From Actinocatenispora sp963815125 (GTDB lineage: Bacteria; Actinomycetota; Actinomycetes; Mycobacteriales; Micromonosporaceae): a stretch of 64,000 nt of DNA. Every line of letters starts with the position of its first letter. The stretch's first letter is position 1. Location: positions 186,001 to 250,000 of the forward strand of contig CAWFFM010000005.1 in assembly GCA_963815125.1 (NCBI GenBank), read 5' to 3'. Shown here piece after piece: positions 24,709-33,158 of the stretch. Under the pieces are notes generated by a model. That model was not told the DNA's origin, ran no database searches, and saw only the letters and a program-made list of their open reading frames with translations. Made by a program: the position numbers and the translations under genes.

Positions 24709-25689
24709 ATGGACGTAAGACGCGGAAAGCGCACCGCGCTGCTGGGTTGTGCGGCGGCCGCAGCCGCGCTGCTGGCCAGCTCAGCCGCCAACGCCGCACC
24801 GGCCTCCCAGGGACCCGACGGCGCCGTACCCGTCGGTCACCACAGCTCGTCACTGGCCGGCACCCGCGTACTGTTCGACAACTCGAAGGCGGAGACCGCC
24901 GGCAACGCCGACTGGATCATCAGCACCAGCATCCCCGACCCCACCGGCGAGAACCCCTCACCGCAGAGCGACAAGGACTGGACCGGCGCCATCTCCTCCT
25001 GGGGCGTCGCCCTGCAGAAGTCCGGCTACAGCCTGAAGACACTGGCCGCCGGTGGCACCATCACCTACGGCGACAGCGGCAACGCGCTCGACCTGTCGAA
25101 CTTCGACGAGTTCGTGATGCCCGAGCCCAACTCGCCGCTCAGCACCGCCGAGAAGACCGCCATCATGACGTTCATCTCCAACGGTGGTGGCTTCTTCCTG
25201 ATCGTCGACCACAACGCGAGCGACCGGAACAACGACGGCTGGGACTCACCCAGGATCGCCAACGACCTGATGAGCAACAACGGCGTCGACGACAGCGACC
25301 CGTTCGGCTTCAGCGTCGACACCAACAACATCCAGGTGGACGACCCGGTCGCCGGCTCCGGTAGCGGAGACCCGATCCTGTCCGGCCCCGGCGGCACCGT
25401 CACCGGCAGCACCATCAACAACGGCTCCACCCAGACCCTGCACCCGGCGGACAACTCGGCTGTCCAGGCCCATGTCTGGCTGAGCAGCGCCGACCAGTCC
25501 GGCACCACCGGAGCCTTCTTCACCACCAGCACGTTCGGCAGCGGCCGGGTCGCCGTGTGGGGCGACAGTTCGACGATCGACGACGGCACCGGCCAGTCCG
25601 GCAACACCCTCTACGACGGCTGGAACGACACCCGCGGCACCAACGCCGCGCTGGCCCTCAACGCCACCGCCTGGCTGGCCGGCAGCTGA
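24709..25689 (+). CDS. Secreted protein with ThuA/GATase-like fold features
   Basis: A 326-residue exported protein. The signal peptide has MDVRRGKR, a long Ala/Leu core and ends ANA-APA. The mature part is rich in Asn/Asp/Gly/Ser. It shows RVLFDNSKAETAGNADW, then LSNFDEFVMPEPNSPLS, FISNGGGFFLIVDHNASDRN and RVAVWGDSSTIDDG, a layout like glutamine-amidotransferase-type (DUF4350/ThuA-like) domains without an obvious catalytic Cys. Function unknown. It stands between pncA and pncB but its composition and signal peptide suggest an unrelated extracellular role. GGAGG lies 7 bases before the ATG, after a notably AT-rich 60-base leader. Confidence 0.75.
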   Translation: MDVRRGKRTALLGCAAAAAALLASSAANAAPASQGPDGAVPVGHHSSSLAGTRVLFDNSKAETAGNADWIISTSIPDPTGENPSPQSDKDWTGAISSWGVALQKSGYSLKTLAAGGTITYGDSGNALDLSNFDEFVMPEPNSPLSTAEKTAIMTFISNGGGFFLIVDHNASDRNNDGWDSPRIANDLMSNNGVDDSDPFGFSVDTNNIQVDDPVAGSGSGDPILSGPGGTVTGSTINNGSTQTLHPADNSAVQAHVWLSSADQSGTTGAFFTTSTFGSGRVAVWGDSSTIDDGTGQSGNTLYDGWNDTRGTNAALALNATAWLAGS

Positions 25690-25708
25690 GCTGACGTCGC
25701 CCGCCGGA

Positions 25709-26992
25709 TCAGGCCCCGACCATCCGGACCGGGATCGCCGGTTCGCCGGCCGACAGCTTCAACCCGTCCCAGGGAATCGACACCAGGCACGCGGCGAGAT
25801 GTGCCCGGCTGGCCGCCAGATCCGGCTGGCCGGGCACCTCCTCGCCGTCGGTCAGGAACGGACGTTGCAGCGGCCGGTCGTTCGGCTCCGGCTCCGGCCG
25901 GCCCTGCGACACGACCACCTCCTCGGTGGCCGTACCGGTCGGCTTGTGCCGGCGGACCGCGAACTTCCGGCCGCCCAGCGTGGCCTTGTTCTCCGACCGC
26001 TTCACCACCGGCCGGCCGTCCACCTCGACCAGCTTGTACACCAGCTGCGCGGTCGGCGCGCCGGACCCGGTCACCACCGAGGTGCCGGCACCGTACGAGT
26101 CCACCGGTGCGGCGGCCAGCGCGGCGATCGAATGCTCGTCCAGATCACCGGACAGTACGATCCGGGTGTCCCGGGCGCCCAGCGAATCCAGCAGCTCCCG
26201 GGCCTGTACGGCCATCACGGCAAGGTCACCGGAGTCGATCCGTACGGCGCCCAGCTCCGGGCCCGCCACCTCGATCGCGGTCCGGATGCCCTGGGAGATG
26301 TCGTACGTGTCGACCAACAGGGCGGTGTCCTTGCCCAGCGCGGCGACCTGCGAGGCGAACGCGTCCGCCTCCGAGTCGTGCAGCAGGGTGAACGCGTGCG
26401 CGGCGGTGCCTGCGGTCGGCACCCCGTACCGGCGGCCGGCCTCCACATTTGACGTCGAGGCGAAGCCGGCCAGGTACGCCGCGCGGGCTGCGGCCACCGC
26501 CGCCTGCTCGTGGGTGCGCCGCGACCCCATCTCGATGATCGGCCGGCCGTGCGCCGCGGTGACCATCCGGGCCGCCGCCGAAGCGATCGCGCAGTCGTGG
26601 TTGAGCACCGACAGCACCAGCGTCTCCAACAGGACACCCACCGCGAACGGTGCCACCACGGTGAGGATCGGTGAGCCCGGGAAGTACAGCTCACCCTCCG
26701 CGTAGCCCTCGATGTCGCCGGTGAAGCGGTAGTCGGCCAGCCATCGTGCGGTGTCCGCGTCGACGACGCCGCGCTCGCGCAGGAAGGCGACATCCTCCTC
26801 GTTGAACCGGAAGTCCCGGATCGCCCGGATGAGCCGACCGGTGCCGGCGACCACCCCGTAGCGGCGGTTGTTCGGCAGCCGTCGGCCGAACACCTCGAAG
26901 ACGCAGGGCCGGGCGGCCGTACCGTCCCGCAGCGCGGCCGACAGCATGGTCAGCTCGTACTGGTCGGTGAGCAGTGCCGTGGAGTCCACCAC
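25709..26992 (-). CDS. pncB: Nicotinate phosphoribosyltransferase
   Basis: A 427-residue enzyme joining nicotinate and PRPP to give nicotinate mononucleotide. Motifs: the N-terminal LLTDQYELTMLSAALRDG, IEMGSRRTHEQAAVAAARAA, STSNVEAGRRYGVPTAGT with the conserved His in AHAFTLLHDSE, VRIDSGDL, and VSGDLDE-type LSGDLDEHSI with GTSVVTG. Two adjacent GTG codons (26992, 26989) follow GGGAGG closely; the second has the better spacing. Acts with the nearby nicotinamidase. Confidence 0.94.
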   Translation of the reverse strand: MVDSTALLTDQYELTMLSAALRDGTAARPCVFEVFGRRLPNNRRYGVVAGTGRLIRAIRDFRFNEEDVAFLRERGVVDADTARWLADYRFTGDIEGYAEGELYFPGSPILTVVAPFAVGVLLETLVLSVLNHDCAIASAAARMVTAAHGRPIIEMGSRRTHEQAAVAAARAAYLAGFASTSNVEAGRRYGVPTAGTAAHAFTLLHDSEADAFASQVAALGKDTALLVDTYDISQGIRTAIEVAGPELGAVRIDSGDLAVMAVQARELLDSLGARDTRIVLSGDLDEHSIAALAAAPVDSYGAGTSVVTGSGAPTAQLVYKLVEVDGRPVVKRSENKATLGGRKFAVRRHKPTGTATEEVVVSQGRPEPEPNDRPLQRPFLTDGEEVPGQPDLAASRAHLAACLVSIPWDGLKLSAGEPAIPVRMVGA

Positions 26993-27152
26993 GCCTCCCG
27001 TGTCCTGAGTGCGGATCCGGCGGCCAGCCTAATGCCGGACCGCCCGGTACCCGCCGACCCGGTGGGAACCGCGCCTGCTGGGCAACCGCACGCAGCGGAG
27101 CGTGATCGGGCGTACGGTTTCTGGGAAAGATCGCTTGGCGAAGGGGCGGTGC

Positions 27153-29672
27153 ATGGGCGGCCCAGAGGTGGACGGGGCACCGCGGCGGGTTCTGATGGTG
27201 TCGGCGGACATGGGCGGCGGCCACCACGCGACGGGGCGGGCACTGCAGGAGGAGGTACAGCGGCTCTGGCCGGGCAGTGAGGTCCGGTGGGTCGACACCC
27301 TGGACACGATGGGTCGCTGGGTCGGACCGCTGTTCCGGCGCATCTACGTGACGAACGTGCAGGCCACACCATGGCTGTACGAGTTCTTCTACAGCTCGTT
27401 GTGGCGGCACCGGTGGTTCGCGACCGCCTCGAAGGGCTTCGTAAGCAGTTGGGCGGGGCGGCGGCTGGCCGGTGCGGTGGAGACGTTCGACCCGGACCTG
27501 ATCCTGTCCACCTACCCGCTCGGCTCCGCCGGGCTGGCCTGGCTGCGCCGGCACCGTTCGCTGCCGGTACCGGTCGGGGCCTGGGTGTCGGACTTCGCGC
27601 CGCACCCGTTCTGGCTGTACCGCGACCTGGACGCCACGTTCCTGATGCACCCGGCCGCCCGGGCGATGGCCGACCTGGCCGAGCCGGGGATCCCGATCGA
27701 GGTCACCGGGCCGCCGGTGGAGAGCCGGTTCCACCCCGGCGACAGGCTCGCCGAGCGCGCCCGGCTCGGGCTGCCCGCGGACCGTTTCGTGGCCCTGGTG
27801 TCCTGTGGCGCGTACGGCTTCGGGGCGGTCCGGGAGGCCATCGACGCCCTGCTGGCCGGTGGTCCTGGAGTGCAGGTCGTGGCGGCCTGCGCGCACAACA
27901 CCCGGCTGCGGGCCGAACTCGGCCGGCGCGGCCTGCCGGCCGACCGGCTGCGGACGTTGGGTTGGACGGACCAGATGCCGGCCTGGACCCGGGCCGCCGA
28001 CGTGGTGGTCACCAATGCCGGTGGTGCGACCGCGTTGGAGGCGCTGGCCACCGGACGGCCGGTGGTGATGTACCGGCCGATCGCCGCGCACGGGGCGGCC
28101 AACGCCGCGCTGATGACCGTCAGCGGCCTGGCCGAGACGTGCTCCCGGCCCGGAGGGTTGACGGCGCTGGTCACCGCGATGGCGCGGGACCGGGCGGTAC
28201 GGGGCGCCACCGGTGAGGCGGTCCGCGACTACCTGGCCGACAGCCAGGCCGGGGCGGATCTGACCCGGCTCGCCGGGCTGAGTCCCCGTACGCCGGTCCG
28301 ACCGGTCGCCCGGGTCCGGCCGGTGGACCGGGACGGGGGTCGCCCGGTGATGCGGCTCGCACCGGTACGTCGGGCCTGGCCGCTGCGCCCACCGGACTCG
28401 TTCTTCCTGCATGTACAGACCCGGGTGATCACCCAGCAGGTGGGTGCGGTGATCACGGTTGAGCCGGAGCCCGGTCGGGCGCCGCTGACCGCGGCGACCC
28501 TGATCGATCGGATCGCCGGCCGACTCGACGTGGTCACCACGCTGCGCCGTCGGCTGGTGCCGCGCGGGGAGTGGCGTCGACCGGGTTGGGTGGCCGACCG
28601 GACCGTGACCCTCGCCGAGCACGTACGGGAGGTGAGCGTCGCGGACGAGGCGGGGCTGGGCGCCGTACTGGACCGGTTCTGGTCCGCGCCGTTGCCGCTG
28701 GACCGGCCGCCGTGGCAACTGCTGCTGGTGCACCGGGAAGGTACGGACAGCACGTCGTTGTCGTTCAAGATGCACCACGCGATCGGCGACGGAATGTCGC
28801 TGATCGGCACGCTGGAACGGCTGATGGACGAGGCGCCGGACCCGTCGCGGACCGTAGCTGTCGCGACCATCGGGGGGCCCGGCGGAAGCGCGCGGCACCT
28901 CGCGCACACCGTCGGTCGGGTCGTACGGGGGATGTGGGAACTGGGCTGGCATGCGGCGGCCCCGCGCAATCCGCTGAACCGGGAACTGACGCCGAACCGG
29001 CGCGGCGTACTGACCGTCGGGCTGCCCAGCGACGAGGTACGGCGGGCCGCCCGGGCACATCACGTACGTAGCAGTGAACTGCTGCTCGGTGTGCTGGCCG
29101 ATGCCCTGCGCCGGGCGGGTGTGGTGGGTCGGCCCGGGGAACCGACCCGGCTGCGCACGATGCTGCCGGTGGCGATGTCGACCCGGGCCGGTACCCGTAC
29201 CGCGGGCAACTCCACCGGGGCGGTGGCGGTCGACCTGCCGGTCGGTCCGATGGACGTACTGGACCGTATCCAGGCGATCCGGCACGACCTGCACCGCCGG
29301 ATCGAACTGGGTGAGCCTCACGCCGCGGCGTTCGTGATGCGCGCGTTGGGCATGTTCCCGGCGCCGGTGCACGGGTGGATGGCGGGTCGGGTGTACAACA
29401 GCCACTTCTTCAACATGATCGCCTCCTACGTGCCCGGGCCGCGCGGCGACCGCCGTATCGCGGGCAACCGGTTCCAGGCCGTCTACCCCGTGGTCGCGCT
29501 GGCCGACGGGGTGCCACTGGGGGTGGGCATCATGCGTTACGCCCAGGTCACCGGGCTGTGTGTGCTGTACGACGAGTCCCTGCGCACCGTCGTAGCCGGG
29601 CTGCCCGACGCCATCCGGGCCTCGTTCGCCGAGCTGGTGCCGCCCGGCACCGGACAGCCACCGAGCCGGTGA
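27153..29672 (+). CDS. Fusion of MGDG-synthase-like glycosyltransferase and WS/DGAT acyltransferase
   Basis: An 839-residue two-domain protein. Residues ~12-380 are a GT-B glycosyltransferase of the MGDG synthase/MurG-like type: LMVSADMGGGHHATGRAL at the N-terminus (MGDG_synth GGGH region), later NAGGATALEALATGRPVVMY for nucleotide-sugar binding. Residues ~400-835 are a wax ester synthase/diacylglycerol acyltransferase-like domain: DSFFLHVQTRV, catalytic HHAIGDG at 541-547, and the C-terminal SYVPGPRGDRRIAG with GIMRYAQV. Joined, they suggest synthesis of an acylated glycolipid. ATG 27153 follows AAGGGG. Two downstream genes follow within a few bases. Confidence 0.88.
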   Translation: MGGPEVDGAPRRVLMVSADMGGGHHATGRALQEEVQRLWPGSEVRWVDTLDTMGRWVGPLFRRIYVTNVQATPWLYEFFYSSLWRHRWFATASKGFVSSWAGRRLAGAVETFDPDLILSTYPLGSAGLAWLRRHRSLPVPVGAWVSDFAPHPFWLYRDLDATFLMHPAARAMADLAEPGIPIEVTGPPVESRFHPGDRLAERARLGLPADRFVALVSCGAYGFGAVREAIDALLAGGPGVQVVAACAHNTRLRAELGRRGLPADRLRTLGWTDQMPAWTRAADVVVTNAGGATALEALATGRPVVMYRPIAAHGAANAALMTVSGLAETCSRPGGLTALVTAMARDRAVRGATGEAVRDYLADSQAGADLTRLAGLSPRTPVRPVARVRPVDRDGGRPVMRLAPVRRAWPLRPPDSFFLHVQTRVITQQVGAVITVEPEPGRAPLTAATLIDRIAGRLDVVTTLRRRLVPRGEWRRPGWVADRTVTLAEHVREVSVADEAGLGAVLDRFWSAPLPLDRPPWQLLLVHREGTDSTSLSFKMHHAIGDGMSLIGTLERLMDEAPDPSRTVAVATIGGPGGSARHLAHTVGRVVRGMWELGWHAAAPRNPLNRELTPNRRGVLTVGLPSDEVRRAARAHHVRSSELLLGVLADALRRAGVVGRPGEPTRLRTMLPVAMSTRAGTRTAGNSTGAVAVDLPVGPMDVLDRIQAIRHDLHRRIELGEPHAAAFVMRALGMFPAPVHGWMAGRVYNSHFFNMIASYVPGPRGDRRIAGNRFQAVYPVVALADGVPLGVGIMRYAQVTGLCVLYDESLRTVVAGLPDAIRASFAELVPPGTGQPPSR

Positions 29673-29674
29673 GC

Positions 29675-30574
29675 ATGCGTTCGGACCTGGTGATCGCGGT
29701 ACCGGCAGCAGTGTTCGGGGCGCTGTCGTTCGGTATGTCGTCCAATCTGCAGTACCGGGCCAACCATGAGGTACCGGAGCGGCGTGCGGCCGATCCGTCG
29801 CTGTTCGCCGAGCTGTTCAGCAACCGGCTGTGGCGGCTGTCGGTACTGCTGGCCATCGTCGGGTTCGCGTTCCAGGTCACCGCGCTGCGGTTCGGTCCGG
29901 TGATGGTGGTGCAGCCGCTACTGGTCACCGGGTTGCTGTTCTACGTGCTGCTCACCCCGATCCTGGCGGGTCGCCGCCCGGACCAGGTACGGATCCTCGG
30001 CGCGTGCCTGGCACTGGCCGGACTGATCGCGTTCCTGGTGGTGGCGCGGCCGTCGGACGCCGGTGGTCGGGACCTGACCCCGGCGACCATCCTGCCGTTG
30101 GGTGGCGGGCTGGCGGTTCTGCTGGTGGCCTGCGTGGTGGCGTCCTACAGCGTGGCCCGGCGGTGGCGTTCGCTGCTGCTGGCGCTGGCCACCGGCATCT
30201 GCTACGGGGTGACCGCAGGGCTGGTACGCAGCCTGACCAACCGGTTCGGCGACGGCTTCCCGGAGCTCTTCACGCACTGGCAGCTGTACGCGATCTGCGT
30301 GCTCGGCCCGACCGGTGTGCTGCTGAACCAGAACTCGTTCCAGGCCGGCCGGTTGGGCAGCCCGGCGCTCGCCATCATCATCACCGTCGACCCGCTGATC
30401 TCGATCGGCGTCGGCCTGCTGTGGCTGTCTGGCACCATCACCTTGGGGGTCGGCCCGGTGACCGGTGAGGTCCTGGGCCTGGCGGTGATGGTCGGCGGGA
30501 TCGCGATACTCGCCACCAGGGCACCGCATCTGTCCTCCTCCACGGAGCAGGCAGCGGCGGCGGAAGGCTTGTGA
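29675..30574 (+). CDS. DMT-superfamily (EamA-like) membrane transporter
   Basis: A 299-residue protein with about nine to ten hydrophobic helices and a duplicated layout typical of drug/metabolite transporters (first half to residue ~140, second half beginning near VVASYSVARRWRSLLLALATG). It begins 2 bases after the fusion-gene stop; GTG 29669 overlapping that stop is an alternative start. Position between a glycolipid-type enzyme and an SDR suggests it moves a lipid precursor or product; this is inference, and no substrate motif is visible. Confidence 0.82.
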   Translation: MRSDLVIAVPAAVFGALSFGMSSNLQYRANHEVPERRAADPSLFAELFSNRLWRLSVLLAIVGFAFQVTALRFGPVMVVQPLLVTGLLFYVLLTPILAGRRPDQVRILGACLALAGLIAFLVVARPSDAGGRDLTPATILPLGGGLAVLLVACVVASYSVARRWRSLLLALATGICYGVTAGLVRSLTNRFGDGFPELFTHWQLYAICVLGPTGVLLNQNSFQAGRLGSPALAIIITVDPLISIGVGLLWLSGTITLGVGPVTGEVLGLAVMVGGIAILATRAPHLSSSTEQAAAAEGL

Positions 30575-31333
30575 ATGCGCATCAAGGGTGCGGTGGCACT
30601 GGTCACGGGTGCGTCCTCGGGGATCGGCTGGGCGAGCGCACTGCGCCTGGCCGAACTGGGCGCGCGGGTGATCGTGCACGGCCGCGACACCGAGCGGCTG
30701 GCGATGCTGGCCTCGATGACCGGCGGTACGCCGCTGGCCGGGGACCTGCGCGATGCGGCCGGGGTGACCGCCCTGGCGCATGCCGCGCTGGACGCGGCCG
30801 GCCGGGTCGACATCCTGGTCAACAATGCCGGTCAGGGCTTCTCCGGCCGGTTCACCGCGATGTCCGCCGCCGACGCGGACCGGGTACTGGCGGTCGACCT
30901 ACGGGCGCCGGTCGAACTGACCCGGGTCCTGCTGCCCGGCATGGTGTCGCGCCGCACCGGCCAGCTGGTGTTCGTCACCTCGATCGCCGGCCGGACCGGG
31001 GTCGCCGGCGAGGCGGTGTACTCGGCGGCCAAGGCTGGCCTGGACGGCTTCGCCGAGTCGCTGCGGTTGGAGTTGGCCGGCACCGGCGTACAGGTCGGCG
31101 TACTGGTGCCGGGTGTGGTGCGTACCGAGTTCTTCGCCCGTCGGGGCCGTCGCTACGGCCGTCGCTGGCCGGCGCCGCTGCCGGTCGAGGTGGTCGCGGA
31201 TGCCCTGGTCCGCGGGATCGTACTGAACCGGCCGGAGCTCTACACGCCGTCCTGGCTACGCCTGCCGGTGGCGGTACGTACGCTCGCCCCCACCACGTAC
31301 CGTCGCCTGGCCACCCGCTTCGGCGGCTCCTGA
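30575..31333 (+). CDS. Short-chain dehydrogenase/reductase
   Basis: A 252-residue classical SDR. Cofactor motif TGASSGIG at 11-18, NNAG at 83-86, catalytic S136, Y149 and K153 (VYSAAK). The arginine-bearing HGRDTERL after beta-2 favours NADP. The C-terminal part (LYTPSWLRLPVAVRTLAPTTYRRL) resembles SDRs acting on lipids or ketoacyl substrates. ATG 30575 directly follows the transporter stop, so the three genes form one operon. Confidence 0.9.
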   Translation: MRIKGAVALVTGASSGIGWASALRLAELGARVIVHGRDTERLAMLASMTGGTPLAGDLRDAAGVTALAHAALDAAGRVDILVNNAGQGFSGRFTAMSAADADRVLAVDLRAPVELTRVLLPGMVSRRTGQLVFVTSIAGRTGVAGEAVYSAAKAGLDGFAESLRLELAGTGVQVGVLVPGVVRTEFFARRGRRYGRRWPAPLPVEVVADALVRGIVLNRPELYTPSWLRLPVAVRTLAPTTYRRLATRFGGS

Positions 31334-31674
31334 GCTGCGCGGACACTCCTGGCGCTGCACCTCCTGCCCCTTGGGGTCATTTTCCCCGAATTGACGTTAT
31401 GTCGGAATCCTCGGCAAGACATTCCGGGAAAATGCCCCCCGGGCGAGGCGTTACGGGCCATTTTCCCCGAAAGTCCCTTCGTGGAAGTGGACATAACTGC
31501 TATTCGGGGAAAATGCTCCCCCCGGAGCGAGGTGGGTGAAGGGTGGGGATGGGGCGGATCACCGGCGGCGGGTGGGCGGGCCGGGTCGGGCGCCGCCGGG
31601 CGTACGGTGGCGTGCGGTGGTACCGGTGTCTCCGGTGCCCGCGCACGCGTTTCCAGTGCACGGAGAGGTGGGCA
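31334..31674. other. Intergenic region holding element A pair 2
   Basis: 341 bases between the SDR and a radical SAM gene. The first half is filled by the element A pair (31378-31516); the second half carries TACGGT at 31601-31606, a possible -10 for the radical SAM gene. No gene is supported. Confidence 0.6.
31378..31516. repeat. Element A pair 2: two facing 57-bp palindromes
   Basis: Palindromes 31378-31434 (reverse orientation) and 31458-31516 (forward), each bounded by CATTTTCCCCGAA and TTC(C/G)GGGAAAATG, spacer 24 bases. Aligns with the pairs at 9.2 and 46.4 kb; shared inner words include GGACATAAC. Confidence 0.92.
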
Positions 31675-33048
31675 ATGGCCGAGGGTGTGGAACTGACGGT
31701 GGGTGCGACCCGCACGGAGTCGATGGAGCGTACCGAGCTCATCGAGTCCTCGATGCAGCGTTTCGCGCACCTGCCGCCGGAGGCGATCCTCAAGGAGGAT
31801 CTGCTGCGCACCGGCATGGCGTTCGACGACTCGGCGCTGACCGACGACGGCGGTGACGTCAAACCCAAGTCGTACTTCATCTTCTCCTTCGACCACCGGC
31901 AGCTCCCCGAACTGGGCAGCGCGGCGCTGCGTCGGCCGCCGGAGGAGATCGTGCTCACCGGCGGGCCGTACAACCTGCGTCGCACGGTGGTGTCCGTGCG
32001 CGTCAACCCCGCGTCGCCGTACCGGGTGGCGGCCGGTGAGGACGGCCTGCTGCGCCTGCATCTGGACGGTCGGCCGATCGGCGACGTCGGGCTGCCGCCG
32101 ATGCCGGAGTACTACCGGCATCCGCTGACCAACGGCAAGCAGGTGATGGAGGTCGCACCCACCATCCAGTGGGGCTACCTGATCTACCTGACGGTCTTCC
32201 GGGTCTGCCAGTACTTCGGCGCCAAGGAGGAGTGCCAGTACTGCGACATCAACCACAACTGGCGTCAGCACAAGGCGGCGGGCCGCCCGTACACCGGGGT
32301 GAAGCCGGTGGACGAGGTGCTGGAGGCGCTGGAGATCATCAACGAGCACGACACCGCCCAGCTGTCCACCGCGTACACCCTGACCGGTGGCAGCGTCACC
32401 AAGACCGTCGAAGGACTGGGCGAGGCCGACTTCTACGGCCGGTACGCCAAGGCGATCGAGGAACGCTTCCCGGGCCGGTGGATCGGCAAGGTGGTGGCAC
32501 AGGCGCTGCCCAAGGCCGATGTGCAGCGCTTCTTCGACTACGGCATCCGCATCTACCACCCCAACTACGAGGTGTGGGACAAGCGGCTGTTCGAGCTGTA
32601 CTGCCCGGGCAAGGAACGCTACGTGGGCCGCGAGGAGTGGCACCGCCGGATCCTGGACGCGGCCGACGTGTTCGGCGCCCGTAACGTCATCCCGAACTTC
32701 GTCGCCGGGGTGGAGATGGCCGCACCGCACGGTTTCACCGACGTGGACGCGGCGATCGAGTCGACCGGCGAGGGCCTGGAGTACTTCATGTCGCGCGGGA
32801 TCACGCCGCGCTTCACCACCTGGTGCCCGGAGCCGACCACACCGCTGGGCAAGGCGAATCCGCTGGGCGCGCCGCTGGAGTACCACCTGAAGCTGCTGAC
32901 CGTGTACCGGGAGACGATGGAGCGACACAAGCTCGCCGCGCCGCCCGGGTACGGCAAGCCGGGGGCCGGCAACGCGGTCTTCTCGGTCAGCTCCTTCATG
33001 GATTCACTGCCGGCGGAGCCGGCCGGTGACACTCAGCCGGCGGAGTAG
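31675..33048 (+). CDS. Radical SAM protein with atypical C-x8-C-x2-C cluster motif
   Basis: A 457-residue protein. Three cysteines C178, C187 and C190 (RVCQYFGAKEECQYCDI) replace the usual C-x3-C-x2-C and are followed by TIM-barrel-like elements (LSTAYTLTGGSV, RWIGKVVAQALPKADVQRFFDYGIRIYHPN, NVIPNFVAGVEMAAPHGF, ITPRFTTWCPEP). The TLTGGS segment sits where radical SAM enzymes have the SAM-amino-group GGE-like motif. The first ~170 residues form a separate N-terminal domain. Substrate unknown; no partner gene is adjacent. GAGAGG lies 7 bases before ATG 31675. Confidence 0.75.
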   Translation: MAEGVELTVGATRTESMERTELIESSMQRFAHLPPEAILKEDLLRTGMAFDDSALTDDGGDVKPKSYFIFSFDHRQLPELGSAALRRPPEEIVLTGGPYNLRRTVVSVRVNPASPYRVAAGEDGLLRLHLDGRPIGDVGLPPMPEYYRHPLTNGKQVMEVAPTIQWGYLIYLTVFRVCQYFGAKEECQYCDINHNWRQHKAAGRPYTGVKPVDEVLEALEIINEHDTAQLSTAYTLTGGSVTKTVEGLGEADFYGRYAKAIEERFPGRWIGKVVAQALPKADVQRFFDYGIRIYHPNYEVWDKRLFELYCPGKERYVGREEWHRRILDAADVFGARNVIPNFVAGVEMAAPHGFTDVDAAIESTGEGLEYFMSRGITPRFTTWCPEPTTPLGKANPLGAPLEYHLKLLTVYRETMERHKLAAPPGYGKPGAGNAVFSVSSFMDSLPAEPAGDTQPAE

Positions 33049-33057
33049 CGCCTGCAT

Positions 33058-33154
33058 CGCGCAAGTCCACAGTGGACTTGCGCGAAATTCGGAGAGTTTG
33101 TGGGATCTCGGTCGCCCTGGCGACCCAGATCCCACAAACTTCGGCACTTTCCCG
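33058..33154. repeat. Element B copy 1
   Basis: A 97-bp element made of two hairpins: a 13-bp-arm palindrome (33058-33084, centre AGTCCACAGTGGACT) and a larger stem (33095-33140, AGTTTGTGGGATCT with its complement plus an inner GGTCGCC/GGCGACC), ending in a CACTTTCCCG tail. It lies between two convergent genes and could also terminate transcription. Direct relative to copy 2, inverted relative to copy 3. Confidence 0.92.
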
Positions 33155-33158
33155 CCGC

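Noticed and set aside
26691..29405. A 904-codon open frame antisense to the glycosyltransferase-acyltransferase fusion, and similar long frames antisense to the sulfite reductase, ctaD and others
   Set aside because: Their translations are Arg/Pro/Gly/His-rich without domains, and they mirror third-position GC of the real genes. They are by-products of high GC content.
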